Of a stretch of 64,000 nt of DNA, positions 20,801 through 31,399 are shown piece by piece. Source of the DNA: Heliocidaris tuberculata (taxonomy: Eukaryota > Echinodermata > Echinoidea > Camarodonta > Echinometridae); contig CM046832.1 in assembly GCA_025618425.1 (NCBI GenBank), positions 53,623,493 to 53,687,492 of the forward strand. Direction: 5' to 3'. Every line of letters starts with the position of its first letter. The stretch's first letter is position 1. The notes under the pieces are model-generated. The model was not told where the DNA came from and made no database searches. It worked only from the letters and a program-made list of their open reading frames with translations. The position numbers and the translations under genes were made by a program.

Positions 20801-23800
20801 CATATTTATACCAAGCTCCTTGGTTATACATTCATATTTCCCACTGCTGCATGCTGGCTTCGTTTTGCGGAGCCGAGTAGCGGTGCTGGTATGACTGGAA
20901 GTTCAAACTTTCACTCATTCTGGGGCCGATTCCGAGGCTCTTATGTATTATCACACATCAGAATCGACTCTCGGAACCGCGGAACCGCCGAGCACGACTA
21001 CTCGACTCCGTACAACATGGAGTCGACTCCTCGGTTCTCGGAACGGGAGTCGAGTTGAATCGATTACTCGACTCTCGCTCCCAAGCCTAATAAACAAACA
21101 TAAAATTTACCGGGTTTCGGGCCGTGCCGGGACCCGGTAGAAATTTTGACATCTTTACCGGTCCGGGCCGTTCCGGGTAATTTTCTACCGGACCCCAGGC
21201 TTACTCACGTGACATAAAATACTGAGAACCTGAAAACAAAAAAGGATAAAAGGATATGGTGTGAAGTCAATCATGGTATATCCTTGATACGCCATGATTG
21301 AAGTCACGGTTGCGTCAATGTGGCAGCGCTGACTGCGTGTGCATATGTGCAGTTCTACAAAAAATGTGGCTTTAGACAAAGATTGAGAGTTGATTTTCAG
21401 ATTTTCTTTCTATAGTTTACACTTCCAGGTCTTCATTTTTTAAAATCAAATATACTATGAACTCTTTTAGAGGCACTGGTATAATTATGGATTCAAGACA
21501 TTTTGACAGACAATTTGCTCTGACCTTTTCAAACTGATGAACTCTAAAGATGCCTCTGGTGTCTCGACCATGTGACCCCACCTCTTGGCGGAAGCACGTT
21601 GAGAACCCAGCATACTTCTTGGGCAGCTCTGCCGGTGACATCCATTCGTTTCTGTGGAATGCTGCAATAGGCTGCTCTGAAGTGGCTATTAAATATTTCT
21701 CTTCAATAGTGTTCTCTTCTGCTTTCTCACTGCCTTTCCCTAACACCTAGAAACAAAAGGGAAAATTGTGAGGTAGTCTGGCTCCAAAATGTATTGGTAT
21801 TTTTGTTTTAAGTAAAAGCACAAATACAAATATCTAAACAGGGTCCTGTTTCATAAAACTTGTTATCAGTAACAACTGCCACATTTCTATGACAAATTTG
21901 CTCTCAGCCAATCAGAAGCAAGGTTTTCAGTAGCTTATAACAGTTATTGCCACTTGTTATTGAAAACAAGTTTTATGAAATGGGGCTCAGGTATCATTAT
22001 ATATGCTGATTAAGTTTTTAAAATGGGTGATATTCTGACAATAACATGACATTTCTAAACTAACATCATCTTGTATAACCTCTTTGCCATCCCTATCGAA
22101 CATACAGAATAAGACTGAAAAATATTTGAGATCTTCCCTCTAATTTTTTTAATGCTGCACATGTATATTATTAAATACACAATGAACAAAATGTATTGCT
22201 GTGGTAATTATATCTTAGGTACCTTGTAGAGTTCATCGTCAAATTGGCTAAGTTGGGCGACCTCTTGCATAACCTCTTTGCGCATGAAGTACGGGGTGTA
22301 GAGAGGTGTGTAACCTTTGGACACTAGAATACGGAGTGCATGCTGTTGAACCGCTAGTGACAAGAAGACAGCTGCTCCCTGTGATAAGTTAGTAAACATA
22401 TCAAGACAATCTTTATTTCATATACTAGTGGCAGAACTGTACATACAAGTAGGTGTTCCAACTGCCACAAAATTTTAAATGCGTATAGGAGAGTATTTAA
22501 GTGACTCAAGAAATTTCGGATATAGCAACAATCACTTGTACAGAGAAAAGGAGAAACAAATCAACATTTACAACAATATCAAAGTTGACACTATATTACA
22601 ATCTTAATTACTCAACTTTGCAGGATAAACTATCCAGATTTTGCAGTATACACTCTATTTCATTGGTGAAATGGTCCTATTTTTATGCTTACTATAGGCT
22701 TTATATACACTTAATTTTTTTAACCCCGGATTATTATTTTTTTTTGTTCTCATTTGCAGTTTTAGTCCTATACTATCTCCCTAGCCAGAGCACTTAGCCC
22801 CACCTTTGGCTTGGTTGGGGCTAACCCTGCCTTTTCCACGACTAAAATAATCTCATACTATCGTGGAGTTAGCCCACTTTGGTAAAATGCAATGTGAACA
22901 GAAAGTGGCTATTAAAGCTTAGTCCCGTACTATCGGTGGGGCTAAAATCTTGTTGCCCCGATAGAACGGGACTAAGCAAAATTCTTCAAGTGTAAAATGC
23001 TTACTAAAAGTGCACTTCATTCTTTTCTTTTTTCTAATTTCGAACGAAATCAACCAAAGCCAATACCTTGAAAGAATGGACAAATAACTAAATGAAAAAA
23101 AAAAAATAAAAAATAAATAAATGCGACTGCATCCCTAATATGGCCCTCTCTATATTCAGTTGTCAATAACCTTTTGCCACAACTTCTCATTTAATTTCAT
23201 ACTTCTCTATAATCATATATTTAGTAGTGCTGGTATCGGCATGGAAAATCTATGTTGCCATGTCGCAATAAAATTAACGCCGATGTCGATGTCGACATCT
23301 GGACATGAGTCAAACAAGTCTAAACTCGGGTCGCTCCCGTAGTGACCGTACACTATTAAACCAGAGTTACCCGACACAAATTCACAAGAGCTTTACATGG
23401 AATACATGCACTATGTCCTCACGGGCTCACACTCGCAGTCATACTCACTTACAGTTCTCAAAGATGCACACTGTCAACTATTTGCCCCAAAATTTGTTTT
23501 GTATGATCCAATTTATCAAGTATTAATGAAAGTCATGCGGTGCGAGTCAGCTAGTGTCGCTTATCTAGGCATGTACATGTACGTAATGTATACCGGTCGT
23601 CGCAGCTAGATACGCAGCGATCGTGTCGCGCGCACGCGCTGCTAATGCGTATGTGAAACAAATCACGTACGCGCGCACGACGCCACAGCGAGGTACATGT
23701 AAAAAGACCCATTTTATGTCGCCATCGGAGCATGCGTGTCGACATGTCGGCAAAGTCCAAAACCAGTACTTTTGTCGCCATAGTGGCGACATCAGGCGTG

Positions 23801-26800
23801 TCGATACCAGCACTAATATTTAGGTACGGTTTTGGTTACAAAATGAAAAAAATGCATTAACACAATGGAAAAAAAACTCTGATCTAATGAATATCTGACG
23901 AAGCAATAACAAAGTTTAGCAATACAATAAAATTTTAAGAAACTCTTCAATATCCATCTCAATTCATATTTGAGATAACCTTAAGAATAATCCCTAATAT
24001 CACAAATAAACCTGCAGCAGGCTTGCTTTATACTGCTCACTGATGTATTGTTAATTAAATTCCTCCTTGTTTACCAGTTTTGTCCAAGAAATTACTCCTT
24101 GGTTGATTTCTTAGTTGTAATTGACAATACGTCAAACATGCCATTGTTACACAACTGCTAGTGTAAATTGCACAAAGGTATTTCCTGTGTAATATACAAC
24201 CTATCAATCAAAGATACCTCACATGTACATTACATGTACCTCTCTAACTAATTGGCTAGCTGGCTTTCTCTCCCCTCTCCCTCTCTCTCTCTCTCTAATA
24301 CACCAGCTAAAGTTCAATGCTGCTGTGTGTGTGATTCACTATTCCTATTGTAAGACTTGTGCTCCAATCCTAAAGATGTTCCCGAACCCTAATGCTTATC
24401 CTAACCCCAATCCCAATGGGTAATCCAAACACCAAACCTTACTCTAATTTAAAATTGATGAATTGATTTAACCTTTTAGCACCTGAGGACTACGCTTATT
24501 GTAGTCATTTACTCACTGAACTCAATCTCAGTAAACCATCTCGAGGCTTAAACTCTATGCTGTATGCAAAATCTTTCCACAGTCACGCATCCCTTCAATG
24601 CGGATTCTAAATGGCTTACGTGTACAGATAGCACACACAAAATTTCAGCACCAAATATCCCCCACAATACATTTGCTGTAGTGCTACACAGGTCCGGGCG
24701 GTCCAGTGAGTAATAAAATGGACGGTCCCAGGCAGTTTAGTGACTAAAAGATTAATCCCTAATCAAAAATCATATTTTTTTCAAACACATAATCCCCCCC
24801 ACCCTTGTATCAATACATAAATTAAACTTTCCACAAAGAAAAGTAGAAATGGAAAGAATTGTACTGTATCATTATACCTTGAGGAAGTAACCCCTGTTGC
24901 CAGCGACCACTGTCCCTCTTTCTGCTTCGATGCCATCAATCATGTGAATAAGATCAACATGCGAGTACTTCTTACGCACAGTGCAGTCACCAAAGGTCCT
25001 CTCAATTGTATTTTCATCCTGAAACATACAAATATCACTAATTTACAAAGCAATAAATGTTATCATTCTAATAAGGCAATCATTTCTATAAAAAAAGAAG
25101 AGTATAATAGAGTATACATAATGGGAATGATAAATGAGTTCTAACCATATCCAAAGTGATCATTAACATAACCATTCCACTTATTTTGATGTCTGAGCTT
25201 TCCATGAGCAAGAAATTGTATTTTTACAATTTTAATATGATATCAATATATCGACAGTATCAACTGACCCTTTTAATGATATATCTATCAATGGTAACAT
25301 AACACAATCCATGCTTTGCCCAAAGAGAGAAAAAAACTATGTTATGCTGATTACTGTGTGGAACTGCCTCTCAATCAGTACAAAATTTCTTTAAAATTCC
25401 AAGGGCCATTTTATAGTACAAAGTTGTTGCAGTCCATGCAAACTGCATAAATCAATGCAAAATGAAACACACCATTCAAATAAATGAGGTCTTTAACTCT
25501 TTATCATTGAAAACTTGGATGAATGAAAGATGGACAACAAATGGGAAAATACCTCATCATTGCTGATGCGAACAGAATCATGTAAAACGTTGGCTATCTC
25601 CCACAGACTGGCTTTCCTCTTAGCCTCACATTCTGTCCTCTTGTTGTCACATTCTGTGATAGCATCATCCACAAGCTGTCTCACTTTCTTCAGCTGGGCT
25701 ACAGACAGTGACTGAATGCAAAGATAATTTCTACCAAAGTAAGGGCTTGAATGTAACAGCAATGCATGTATTCTACAGAAAAGAAAATTTATCATTTTGA
25801 CATGTGACCACTCTTTACAAATTGAAAACAGTTAAATTGTTGAATTTGCTTCAAATGAGATAACTCAAGCTTTTTTTTAAATACTGAAAACTTTAAAAGC
25901 CTTGAAAAGCTTATGTAGTTATGTGAAGTGCAAATTGAATGCTTACATGTGAGTCCAGTATCTCCCGTGTGAGGTCTTCCAGCTTGGTTGCAACTGCCTC
26001 AGGTACTGGTACACTCTCATCTCCAACTGGCTCCTTTTTCTGCAAGAGATACATACAAAAACATTACAAGTGATTACAAATGAATGATTTGTTGCCACAG
26101 ACTTTCAAAAGATTTTCTATTGCCTTCATAAACAGTGTGGTTTTATCATCTCATTGAAAAAAAAAGAAAGAAGAAAAAAAAAAAGACTGGTGATATGGCA
26201 CTGCATAAGTGATCACAGCAAGTCATCTATAAGTTGTAAGGGTTACTTCATAGTACTTATGGTATAAACAAATAAACATCTACATGAACTGTAATTCAAA
26301 CAAATAAAGAATATACAGTCTGTATACATGGTAGATCTATTATTAAAATGTTATGTTTTGAATTACAGCACTTGGCCTAGATGTCCTCAGATCATGACCA
26401 TGGAATTCGACTTCTTTCCATATCACAGAAATTTATGTTCAAACTTTACAAACTTTACAAAGAAGCTAGCTAACAGTTGAATATCTATATAATCTTACTT
26501 CTTACTAATGAATTTACAAGAACATCATCCAGATAAAGCCTTCAGATACATAAGTAAATATTCCACATAGATGATGAAATGCACATTTTGATGGCACTGT
26601 GGAATTCTAAAGAACTTCAGTTCTTTCTTCCTTACCTTCATTTTCTCTCCAATCATTTTACTGCACAGGTTTTTCAACTTGTTCAGATTGTCTGCTTGGT
26701 ATCGTACTGGAGTTTTAAGGCAAAGAATCAATGAAAAGAAATAAAAGATATCAAAGAGTAAGGCAAATAGACCACAAGTCATATCCAAAATGGGTTAAGA

Positions 26801-28988
26801 TCAATCAACAAACTACAAATGAGGTTATCTAGGATAAACTCATACATCAGACAGCCATATTGGGGTAAATTCTTACAATAGGCAAGCATGTATTGTGAGA
26901 ATTTAAAACCCTTGTGAGAATTATACGGATCCAATGAAAGAATTACATTGAAATAAGCTGTTTGATTATCAAAAAATTTGAAGCCTCTTTCTCTGATTTT
27001 TACAGATTTTTCTGGTGTAACTAAGCTCTGCAACGAGGTTGACCTTTTACTTTCCTTTTGAATTTACATTTCACATGAAAATTGAATTGTATTGTACCTG
27101 GCCAAGGAAGCAATAATCATCTTGTCAATTTACTTCATACACATTTGTAACAAGGACGGTCAACTTGTCATTTTTATACCACATACCAAATCTTTCATTC
27201 CTGTGATGTCTGCACCAGGCATGCCAACATTCACTCTCCAATAACTCTTTGACACTTCCTGCTCATTTCATTTAGATTTACTTTGAAATAGCCAGATTGA
27301 CAAAACAGGGCAACAGATATATTCAACAGAAAACTAATATACATCACCATCATCATCGACTTATGGACATCATGCATATTTCTTCTTTTAACCATTAACT
27401 TACAATTACATTAAATGATTATTGTCCATGATTATTACAAATGATTTTTACATGATTATTACAAATGAATGTTAAGATTAAGAAGTAAAAATCATGAAAT
27501 AGGAAACCACTCATCCACTCACACTAATGCAAGGTTATTTCATTTCTGTGATGTCTACACCAGGCATGCCACTCATCCAGAGTGCATGCAGCACGCATGA
27601 TACAAATGCAGGGCTGCCATCCTTGAGTGAGAGTTTAGAGTGAGACATTGCGAGGGAGCGAAGCGACCGGGGGTGGAAGGGGGGGGGGGTGTCCCCCCTT
27701 CCACGGTAGGGAGCTCTGACAATTTTACATTTTAAATGGTGCAATCTGGTGCATACTTTAGTCATGATTTCAACACATATATAGTCATAGCAGAAGCAGC
27801 ATTAACGTTAATTTACTGAAGTGAATTGAATAAGTAATAAATAGGTTACATTGTTATTAATGCCACATGTAGTTCACTGACTGCATGAAAAATTACAAAA
27901 TTCCACATTTGTTTAATACTGCATGATTTTTAATAAGAATTTCAAGATCCTGCTGTCTGGCCGTAGAGGGATGTGCTGGCTATTACGTTGGTGTACGATC
28001 GACGGCAAACTCTGCTGAGCCACGTATGCAGCGCGGCCGGGCTTGGGCCCCGGGTGGGCTGCCGCACCAAAGCCATGTCAGTCCGGCCATCTAGTTACAC
28101 TCATCATAGTCGTCACACGTATATACATACACGCAGTATAACCAATCGTAATCCAATCCAATCCAATCTTTGCGCACTACCGAAAATGATTTTCATTGGT
28201 TAAGCTTTGCTTTGTGCCCGCGGGAAAATCTCAAAGGGCCTTGGACATATTGAATATTTGGAATATCAGAGATTTTGGAGAGATTTTTTTTTTTTTACTT
28301 TCTATTTTGGGGGTTCAGCTTGAGAATTTGTTTATCAGAGTGAGACAGTCAGAATTGGGTGAATTGCGCGAGTCTCACGCTCAATGCGTGAGAGTTGGCA
28401 GCCCTGCAAATGTATGGAGGTGGAAGGAAGACCAGGAGGAAGACACCACTGCCATGGCCATGGCAATGGCTAGGCATTTGATGAAATCAAGTCAAATCAA
28501 ATCAAATCATTTTATTTCCATCATTAAAAATATATTACAAAAGTCGATACAAATCCGTATAAATAATAGTGGCAGGATCATAGGCTTGTTAAAAGTTAAA
28601 CTGACCCCGTGCTACTGCTCGGAGTTGCAGTTGATGAGTGGTTTCCTATTTCACGATAATGTCAAGTACATGTAAATCATTGTTAGATCAAGATACATAA
28701 ACTTGTGAGATCCGATACTATACTAGAAATAGAATTGCAAAACCCAGGTCAGTGCATGGGCATTGGACATGGTTCCCCATTCTCAACATGTCAATGCTAT
28801 GGCTATGCAATGCAATGGTTAATGCAATGGTCCATCAGCAAGTGCAACATACATTTTCGCCATTCTGTGTCAGCTTCCACAACTTTATCGACGAGTGTCA
28901 CGTCTTTAAACCGCTTAGCCTGGCTTTCCTTGACCTTTTCAGGATCTCCACCCTTGTCTGCACGGAAAAGTTCTAGATCCAAAACCAT
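17665..28988 (-). CDS. SARS1: Cytoplasmic seryl-tRNA synthetase (whole gene, 11 coding exons)
   Basis: Class II aminoacyl-tRNA synthetase that activates serine with ATP and charges tRNA-Ser and tRNA-Sec in the cytosol. Exons in order (complement): 28853-28988, 26636-26706, 25947-26039, 25553-25711, 24878-25018, 22223-22378, 21525-21746, 19283-19412, 18538-18695, 18152-18281, 17665-17846. They join in frame through GT-AG junctions to 1578 nt, 525 aa; the human protein is about 514. The N-terminal [16 protein letters not shown] and tRNA-binding coiled-coil arm come first. Motif 2 follows ([18 protein letters not shown]) and motif 3 ([18 protein letters not shown]). The protein ends in a lysine-rich tail ([19 protein letters not shown]) like the vertebrate UNE-S extension with its nuclear-localisation signal. 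No disabling change is seen. Confidence 0.96.
18152..18281 (-). CDS. SARS1: Seryl-tRNA synthetase exon 10 (motif 3)
   Basis: Encodes [20 protein letters not shown] and [20 protein letters not shown]. The ATMCASTR...ILEN stretch is class II motif 3 with its ATP-binding Arg. Acceptor TCTACAG, donor CCAG|GTGAGT. Confidence 0.96.
18538..18695 (-). CDS. SARS1: Seryl-tRNA synthetase exon 9
   Basis: Encodes [20 protein letters not shown] and [19 protein letters not shown] through KKMNTS, the catalytic-core region with the conserved DLEAWF and [12 protein letters not shown] serine-pocket motifs. Donor is AGT|GTAAGT, phase 0. Confidence 0.96.
19283..19412 (-). CDS. SARS1: Seryl-tRNA synthetase exon 8
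   Basis: Encodes [20 protein letters not shown] and [20 protein letters not shown], continuing directly from motif 2. Ends within the Gly codon that the next exon completes. Confidence 0.95.
19507..21203. mobile_element. hAT-like element (outer), intron 7 of SARS1
   Basis: Ends TAAGCCTGGG and CCCCAGGCTTA are inverted, and the flanks CTCACGTG (19499-19506 and 21204-21211) are a perfect 8 bp target duplication. The arms contain complementary GGGCC...CCGGGT-rich stretches. Without its nested insert it is only about 310 bp and non-coding, so it moved with a transposase supplied elsewhere. Confidence 0.88.
19702..21089. mobile_element. hAT-like element nested inside the outer one
   Basis: Ends TAGGCTTGGG and CCCAAGCCTA are perfect 10 bp inverted repeats. 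Flanks GTAAATAA and ATAAACAA agree at 6 of 8 positions. Subterminal GAACCG/CGGTTC and ACTCGACTC repeats fill the ends; the 1.1 kb middle has no transposase. It inserted after the outer element. Confidence 0.75.
21258..21307. repeat. 50 bp hairpin
   Basis: GTGAAGTCAATCATGGTAT pairs with GCCATGATTGAAGTCAC across a short loop, just upstream of exon 8 in transcript order. Probably a tiny MITE remnant. Confidence 0.6.
21525..21746 (-). CDS. SARS1: Seryl-tRNA synthetase exon 7 (motif 2)
   Basis: Encodes [20 protein letters not shown], then [15 protein letters not shown] and [18 protein letters not shown]. The last is class II motif 2, which contacts ATP and the acceptor stem. TSEQP is a conserved serine-binding segment. 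Phase 0 at both ends. Confidence 0.97.
21838..21992. repeat. 155 bp palindromic MITE
   Basis: CCTGTTTCATAAAACTTGTTA at one side and its near complement (TAACAAGTTTTATGAAATGG, broken by a short insertion) at the other. TTTCATAAAAC-type MITEs are common in marine invertebrate genomes. Confidence 0.7.
22223..22378 (-). CDS. SARS1: Seryl-tRNA synthetase exon 6
   Basis: Encodes [20 protein letters not shown], then [20 protein letters not shown] and [11 protein letters not shown]: the motif 1 helix and following strand at the dimer interface. Phase 0 at both ends. Confidence 0.96.
22790..22976. repeat. MITE-like sequence with hairpin end
   Basis: GCTTAGTCCCGTACTATCGG (22917-22936) pairs with CCCCGATAGAACGGGACTAAGC at the right edge. 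An AGCACTTAGCCCC motif near 22790 and several TTAGCCC/GGGGCTAA copies lie to the left. Boundaries unclear. Confidence 0.5.
23225..23815. mobile_element. hAT-like element with perfect target duplication
   Basis: Ends TAGTGCTGGTATCGG and CGATACCAGCACTA are inverted. Flanks ATATTTAG (23217-23224 and 23816-23823) are an exact 8 bp duplication. Both subterminal regions carry complementary GTCGACATGTC-like motifs. 591 bp, no transposase. Confidence 0.88.
24472..24751. mobile_element. TTAA-flanked MITE
   Basis: Flanked by TTAA on both sides (24468-24471, 24752-24755), with imperfect ends CCTTTTAGCACCTGA and the complement of TCTTTTAGTCACTAA. TTAA duplications are diagnostic of piggyBac-type integration. 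A short hairpin GACTAC...GTAGTC lies near the left end. Non-coding. Confidence 0.6.
24878..25018 (-). CDS. SARS1: Seryl-tRNA synthetase exon 5
   Basis: Encodes [20 protein letters not shown] and [27 protein letters not shown], the start of the catalytic domain after the coiled coil. 47 codons, phase 0 at both ends. Confidence 0.96.
25553..25711 (-). CDS. SARS1: Seryl-tRNA synthetase exon 4 (second coiled-coil helix)
   Basis: Encodes [20 protein letters not shown], a charged helical stretch ([20 protein letters not shown]) and [13 protein letters not shown], which ends the tRNA-binding arm with the conserved LH.SV.ISNDE. 53 codons, phase 0. Confidence 0.95.
25947..26039 (-). CDS. SARS1: Seryl-tRNA synthetase exon 3
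   Basis: Encodes [20 protein letters not shown] and [11 protein letters not shown], the tip region between the two long helices. 31 codons between TCTTGCAG and CAT|GTAAGC. Confidence 0.94.
26636..26706 (-). CDS. SARS1: Seryl-tRNA synthetase exon 2
   Basis: Completes a Leu codon (T|TA) and encodes [23 protein letters not shown], the first coiled-coil helix. The short 71 bp exon is supported by its conserved [13 protein letters not shown] block. Confidence 0.94.
27609..28406. mobile_element. TIR element, probably hAT-like, in SARS1 intron 1
   Basis: Inverted ends CAGGGCTGCCA and TGGCAGCCCTG, with CAAATG directly repeated at both flanks (27603-27608 and 28407-28412). Subterminal GTGAGAG/CTCTCAC motifs also pair. 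798 bp with poly-G runs and no readable transposase. Confidence 0.72.
28486..28506. repeat. (TCAAA)n microsatellite
   Basis: About four TCAAA units in SARS1 intron 1, followed by TTTTATTTCC. Similar CAAAT runs occur at 2308-2340 and at the tail of the LINE near 13320, suggesting a shared retroposon tail. Confidence 0.7.
28853..28988 (-). CDS. SARS1: Seryl-tRNA synthetase exon 1 (start)
   Basis: Begins [20 protein letters not shown], the conserved start of animal cytosolic SerRS, and runs through [10 protein letters not shown] to the donor GTATGT. An in-frame ATG seven codons upstream (29007-29009, MPTSATK-) exists, but the family start is MVLDL. Confidence 0.95.
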
Positions 28989-30230
28989 TTTGGTCGCAGA
29001 TGTAGGCAAATTTTGTCAAATATAACAGGCGGTATTAACGCTACGCAGTACCGCTACGCAGTATACCGATGGGCAGGGTTACTCGCCGGTCTTGGTACTC
29101 GATATCACGTCGTACACGTTTTCTCATATACGTTGTAGTCTTAGTTACAGACGTATACTTATGTATGCAAATCATTTTTGCCAACAAACATGAATGATAC
29201 AATCTAAGAAACGCTGTCACACCACCCCTCCCCCTCTTTTTATTTATTTTCAATTTTTGAGGAGTGAGGCTGTGATCAAAATTCGATTGGCATTATGTAA
29301 GAAAATAATGATAACAAATAAAACACGTTTAAAACACTAATACAGATTTATCATGAATAAATCATATCGCATGGCATAAGATTGAATGTTTATTATTTGT
29401 AAATTATCACTTGTTTGTCGGAATTGATCGAGGACTGGTGGATTTGTAATAATGCATCCATGTGCTTGAATAAGGAAGGATTAGGGTGAGTGAGTTAACA
29501 AAAAACAAACAAACAACAAAAAACAAACTGGGAACTCTATCCAAATATTCCATGTGGCATTCTTGTAAGACTATCACGGCTAAATAATTTATTAACACAG
29601 GATTGCATCAGACAAAACATCAAAATTTTATTTGGTCATTATTTGTCTTTCCTTTTCCCTACTGGTTCTCATGCATGAAGTGCGAGGTTGCGAATTCTGT
29701 ATTTATACAATGTATTTAGGGGAAAAAAAATAGGGAGGGGCTAACACATTAAAAAAAATGTATAGATGTGGGATTTAATTGGGATTTCATAATCAACTAT
29801 TCTTCAGTTTTAGATATATTATATTTTGTCTAAATTTATTAAATGGTAACATATTCATATTTGGCAATGTATCTAAACAAGATGAGTGGATAGGCCTACA
29901 ATTATTGTGGCTTATGTCTAGTTGAAAAGAAAGATGTGCCATCAGCAAATCATAAAATATAAAGAATCCTGGTATTTTTCTGTTTCAATTCCTAAGAATT
30001 GTTATCTATAATACAGAAAACAAGTCAATCGTGTTCCAATATCAAAATTTATAATGCAGTTATCTAAAATGATGATTCAATTAAGCAATCAATTGTTATA
30101 TACTACATTCATTATGTGTGCTACTATGAAGCATACCATAATCTTTTAGATTTTTTTATTTTTCCTTTGAGTTTGTAAACTCAAATATCAGTTGCGATAT
30201 GATGGAGCAGTGAAATCTCTCCTCTCTTAA
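28989..30230 (-). other. SARS1 5' flank and intergenic sequence
   Basis: Upstream of the synthetase start codon and presumably holding its 5' UTR and promoter in the first few hundred bases. No TATA box or CpG-dense segment is obvious. The rest is AT-rich with no recognised element. Confidence 0.4.
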
Positions 30231-30638
30231 CCCTTTCAAGACAATTGACCACATTTTGTGGTTGGGCTCAATAACTTTTGATTCAGAGCCCTGAAAAATA
30301 TACTAGATACATGAGTAGAAAGAGCAAAAATTTCTGCACACACTGTATCCATTTTTGTTACACGACAATATTGCGTTTGATCCCAGGAATTTTAAAAAGG
30401 AGAATAAGATTTAAAATTCTTAAATTGGCAACACATTGAGAGGTTCAAAATCATTGTTTTTTATCAAAATTGGCAACTTTTTCAACTTTTCGCCAATTCT
30501 TTTACCCATGTATATTGTTTTCAAAGACATAACCTCTTATTAGAACCATGTAGCACTAAAAGAAAAATATTATTATTGCCAATTTGAAGAACAAAATGTG
30601 ATCAATTTAGCCCTTAAATAATTCCTGTCCTGAAAGGG
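30231..30638. mobile_element. piggyBac-like MITE, copy 1
   Basis: Left border TTAA then CCCTTTCAAGACA; right border TGTCCTGAAAGGG followed by TTGT, a decayed TTAA. CCCTT-type ends with TTAA duplications are typical of piggyBac transposons. The 408 bp interior matches, in reverse orientation, the copy at 59180-59585. Confidence 0.78.
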
Positions 30639-31100
30639 TTGTCAAGAGGCACATTTTCTTTATCCTAGTTTGGTCAGTTGTTATTAAAATCATTAACAAG
30701 GAAATGCATTAATATCAGTATGCCCTTTTTTAATTCAAAATTTTCCCTGTAATATAATGATTTTCATATTTTCTCTTCTTCCTAAATGATGCCCTTCATA
30801 ATCTTAAGATATATTCATCATTTTCTCTTTCTCCCTGTGCATCCACATACTTTTTGTTCCACTTGTGTTTCTCATGCCTTCTCCCGTCCTTTTACTTGCA
30901 TATTTGTAAGCCTTATCCAGGTATCTCTCTCTCTCTCTGTCCCTCCCTATCTCATTATCTCTCTCTCCCTCTCCTCTCCCTCTCTCTCTCCCATTTCTCT
31001 CAAACTTAAAAAAAAAAATCCCTCTCTATCATCTCTAGATGGATGGATAAATAAAGTAACAGCACAAAGAAAAATGAGTAAAAACTTTAAAAGAAAACAG

Positions 31101-31131
31101 TGAATGCCCTTCTGGCTCTCACTAGACAATT
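31101..31131. repeat. Half copy of the 72 bp hairpin family
   Basis: TGAATGCCCTTCTGGCTCTC, then ACTAGACA: the right arm only of the hairpin repeat found at 39211, 49731, 59093 and 61800. Confidence 0.55.
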
Positions 31132-31134
31132 TAA

Positions 31135-31395
31135 AGGGTACCAATCACCAACAAATATTTTGCTCTGTATGTTAGAGGTCCCATGTCGTTATACTATATT
31201 CAAAATATGGGCTTCAAATGTTAATTTTATAAAGAGATATTGAAAGTTTAATTACACTCTGTATAAGCATAAAAGCGACTTGTGAGTCGACTACTCGACG
31301 CACCCGTATGCACTCACCAATATAAAGACTCCACAGAACCCAACTCGGAGTTCTGTTCCGTGCGTGTATCTTCATGTTCAGGTGATTGGTACACT
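31135..31395. mobile_element. TTAA-flanked MITE, second family, copy 1
   Basis: Ends AGGGTACCAATCACC and GGTGATTGGTACACT are inverted and bordered by TTAA (31131-31134, 31396-31399). The interior shares GCTCTGTATGTTAGAG and AATATGGGCTTCAAA with the inverted copy at 59590-59891. 261 bp, non-coding. Confidence 0.78.
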
Positions 31396-31399
31396 TTAA

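Noticed and set aside
28196..28675. Plus-strand open frame of 159 aa
   Set aside because: It starts inside a TIR element, crosses its boundary into unrelated intron sequence, and shows no recognisable domain.
29007..29009. Upstream in-frame ATG for seryl-tRNA synthetase (MPTSATK- extension)
   Set aside because: The family's conserved start MVLDL lies seven codons later with a good context; the extension has no support.
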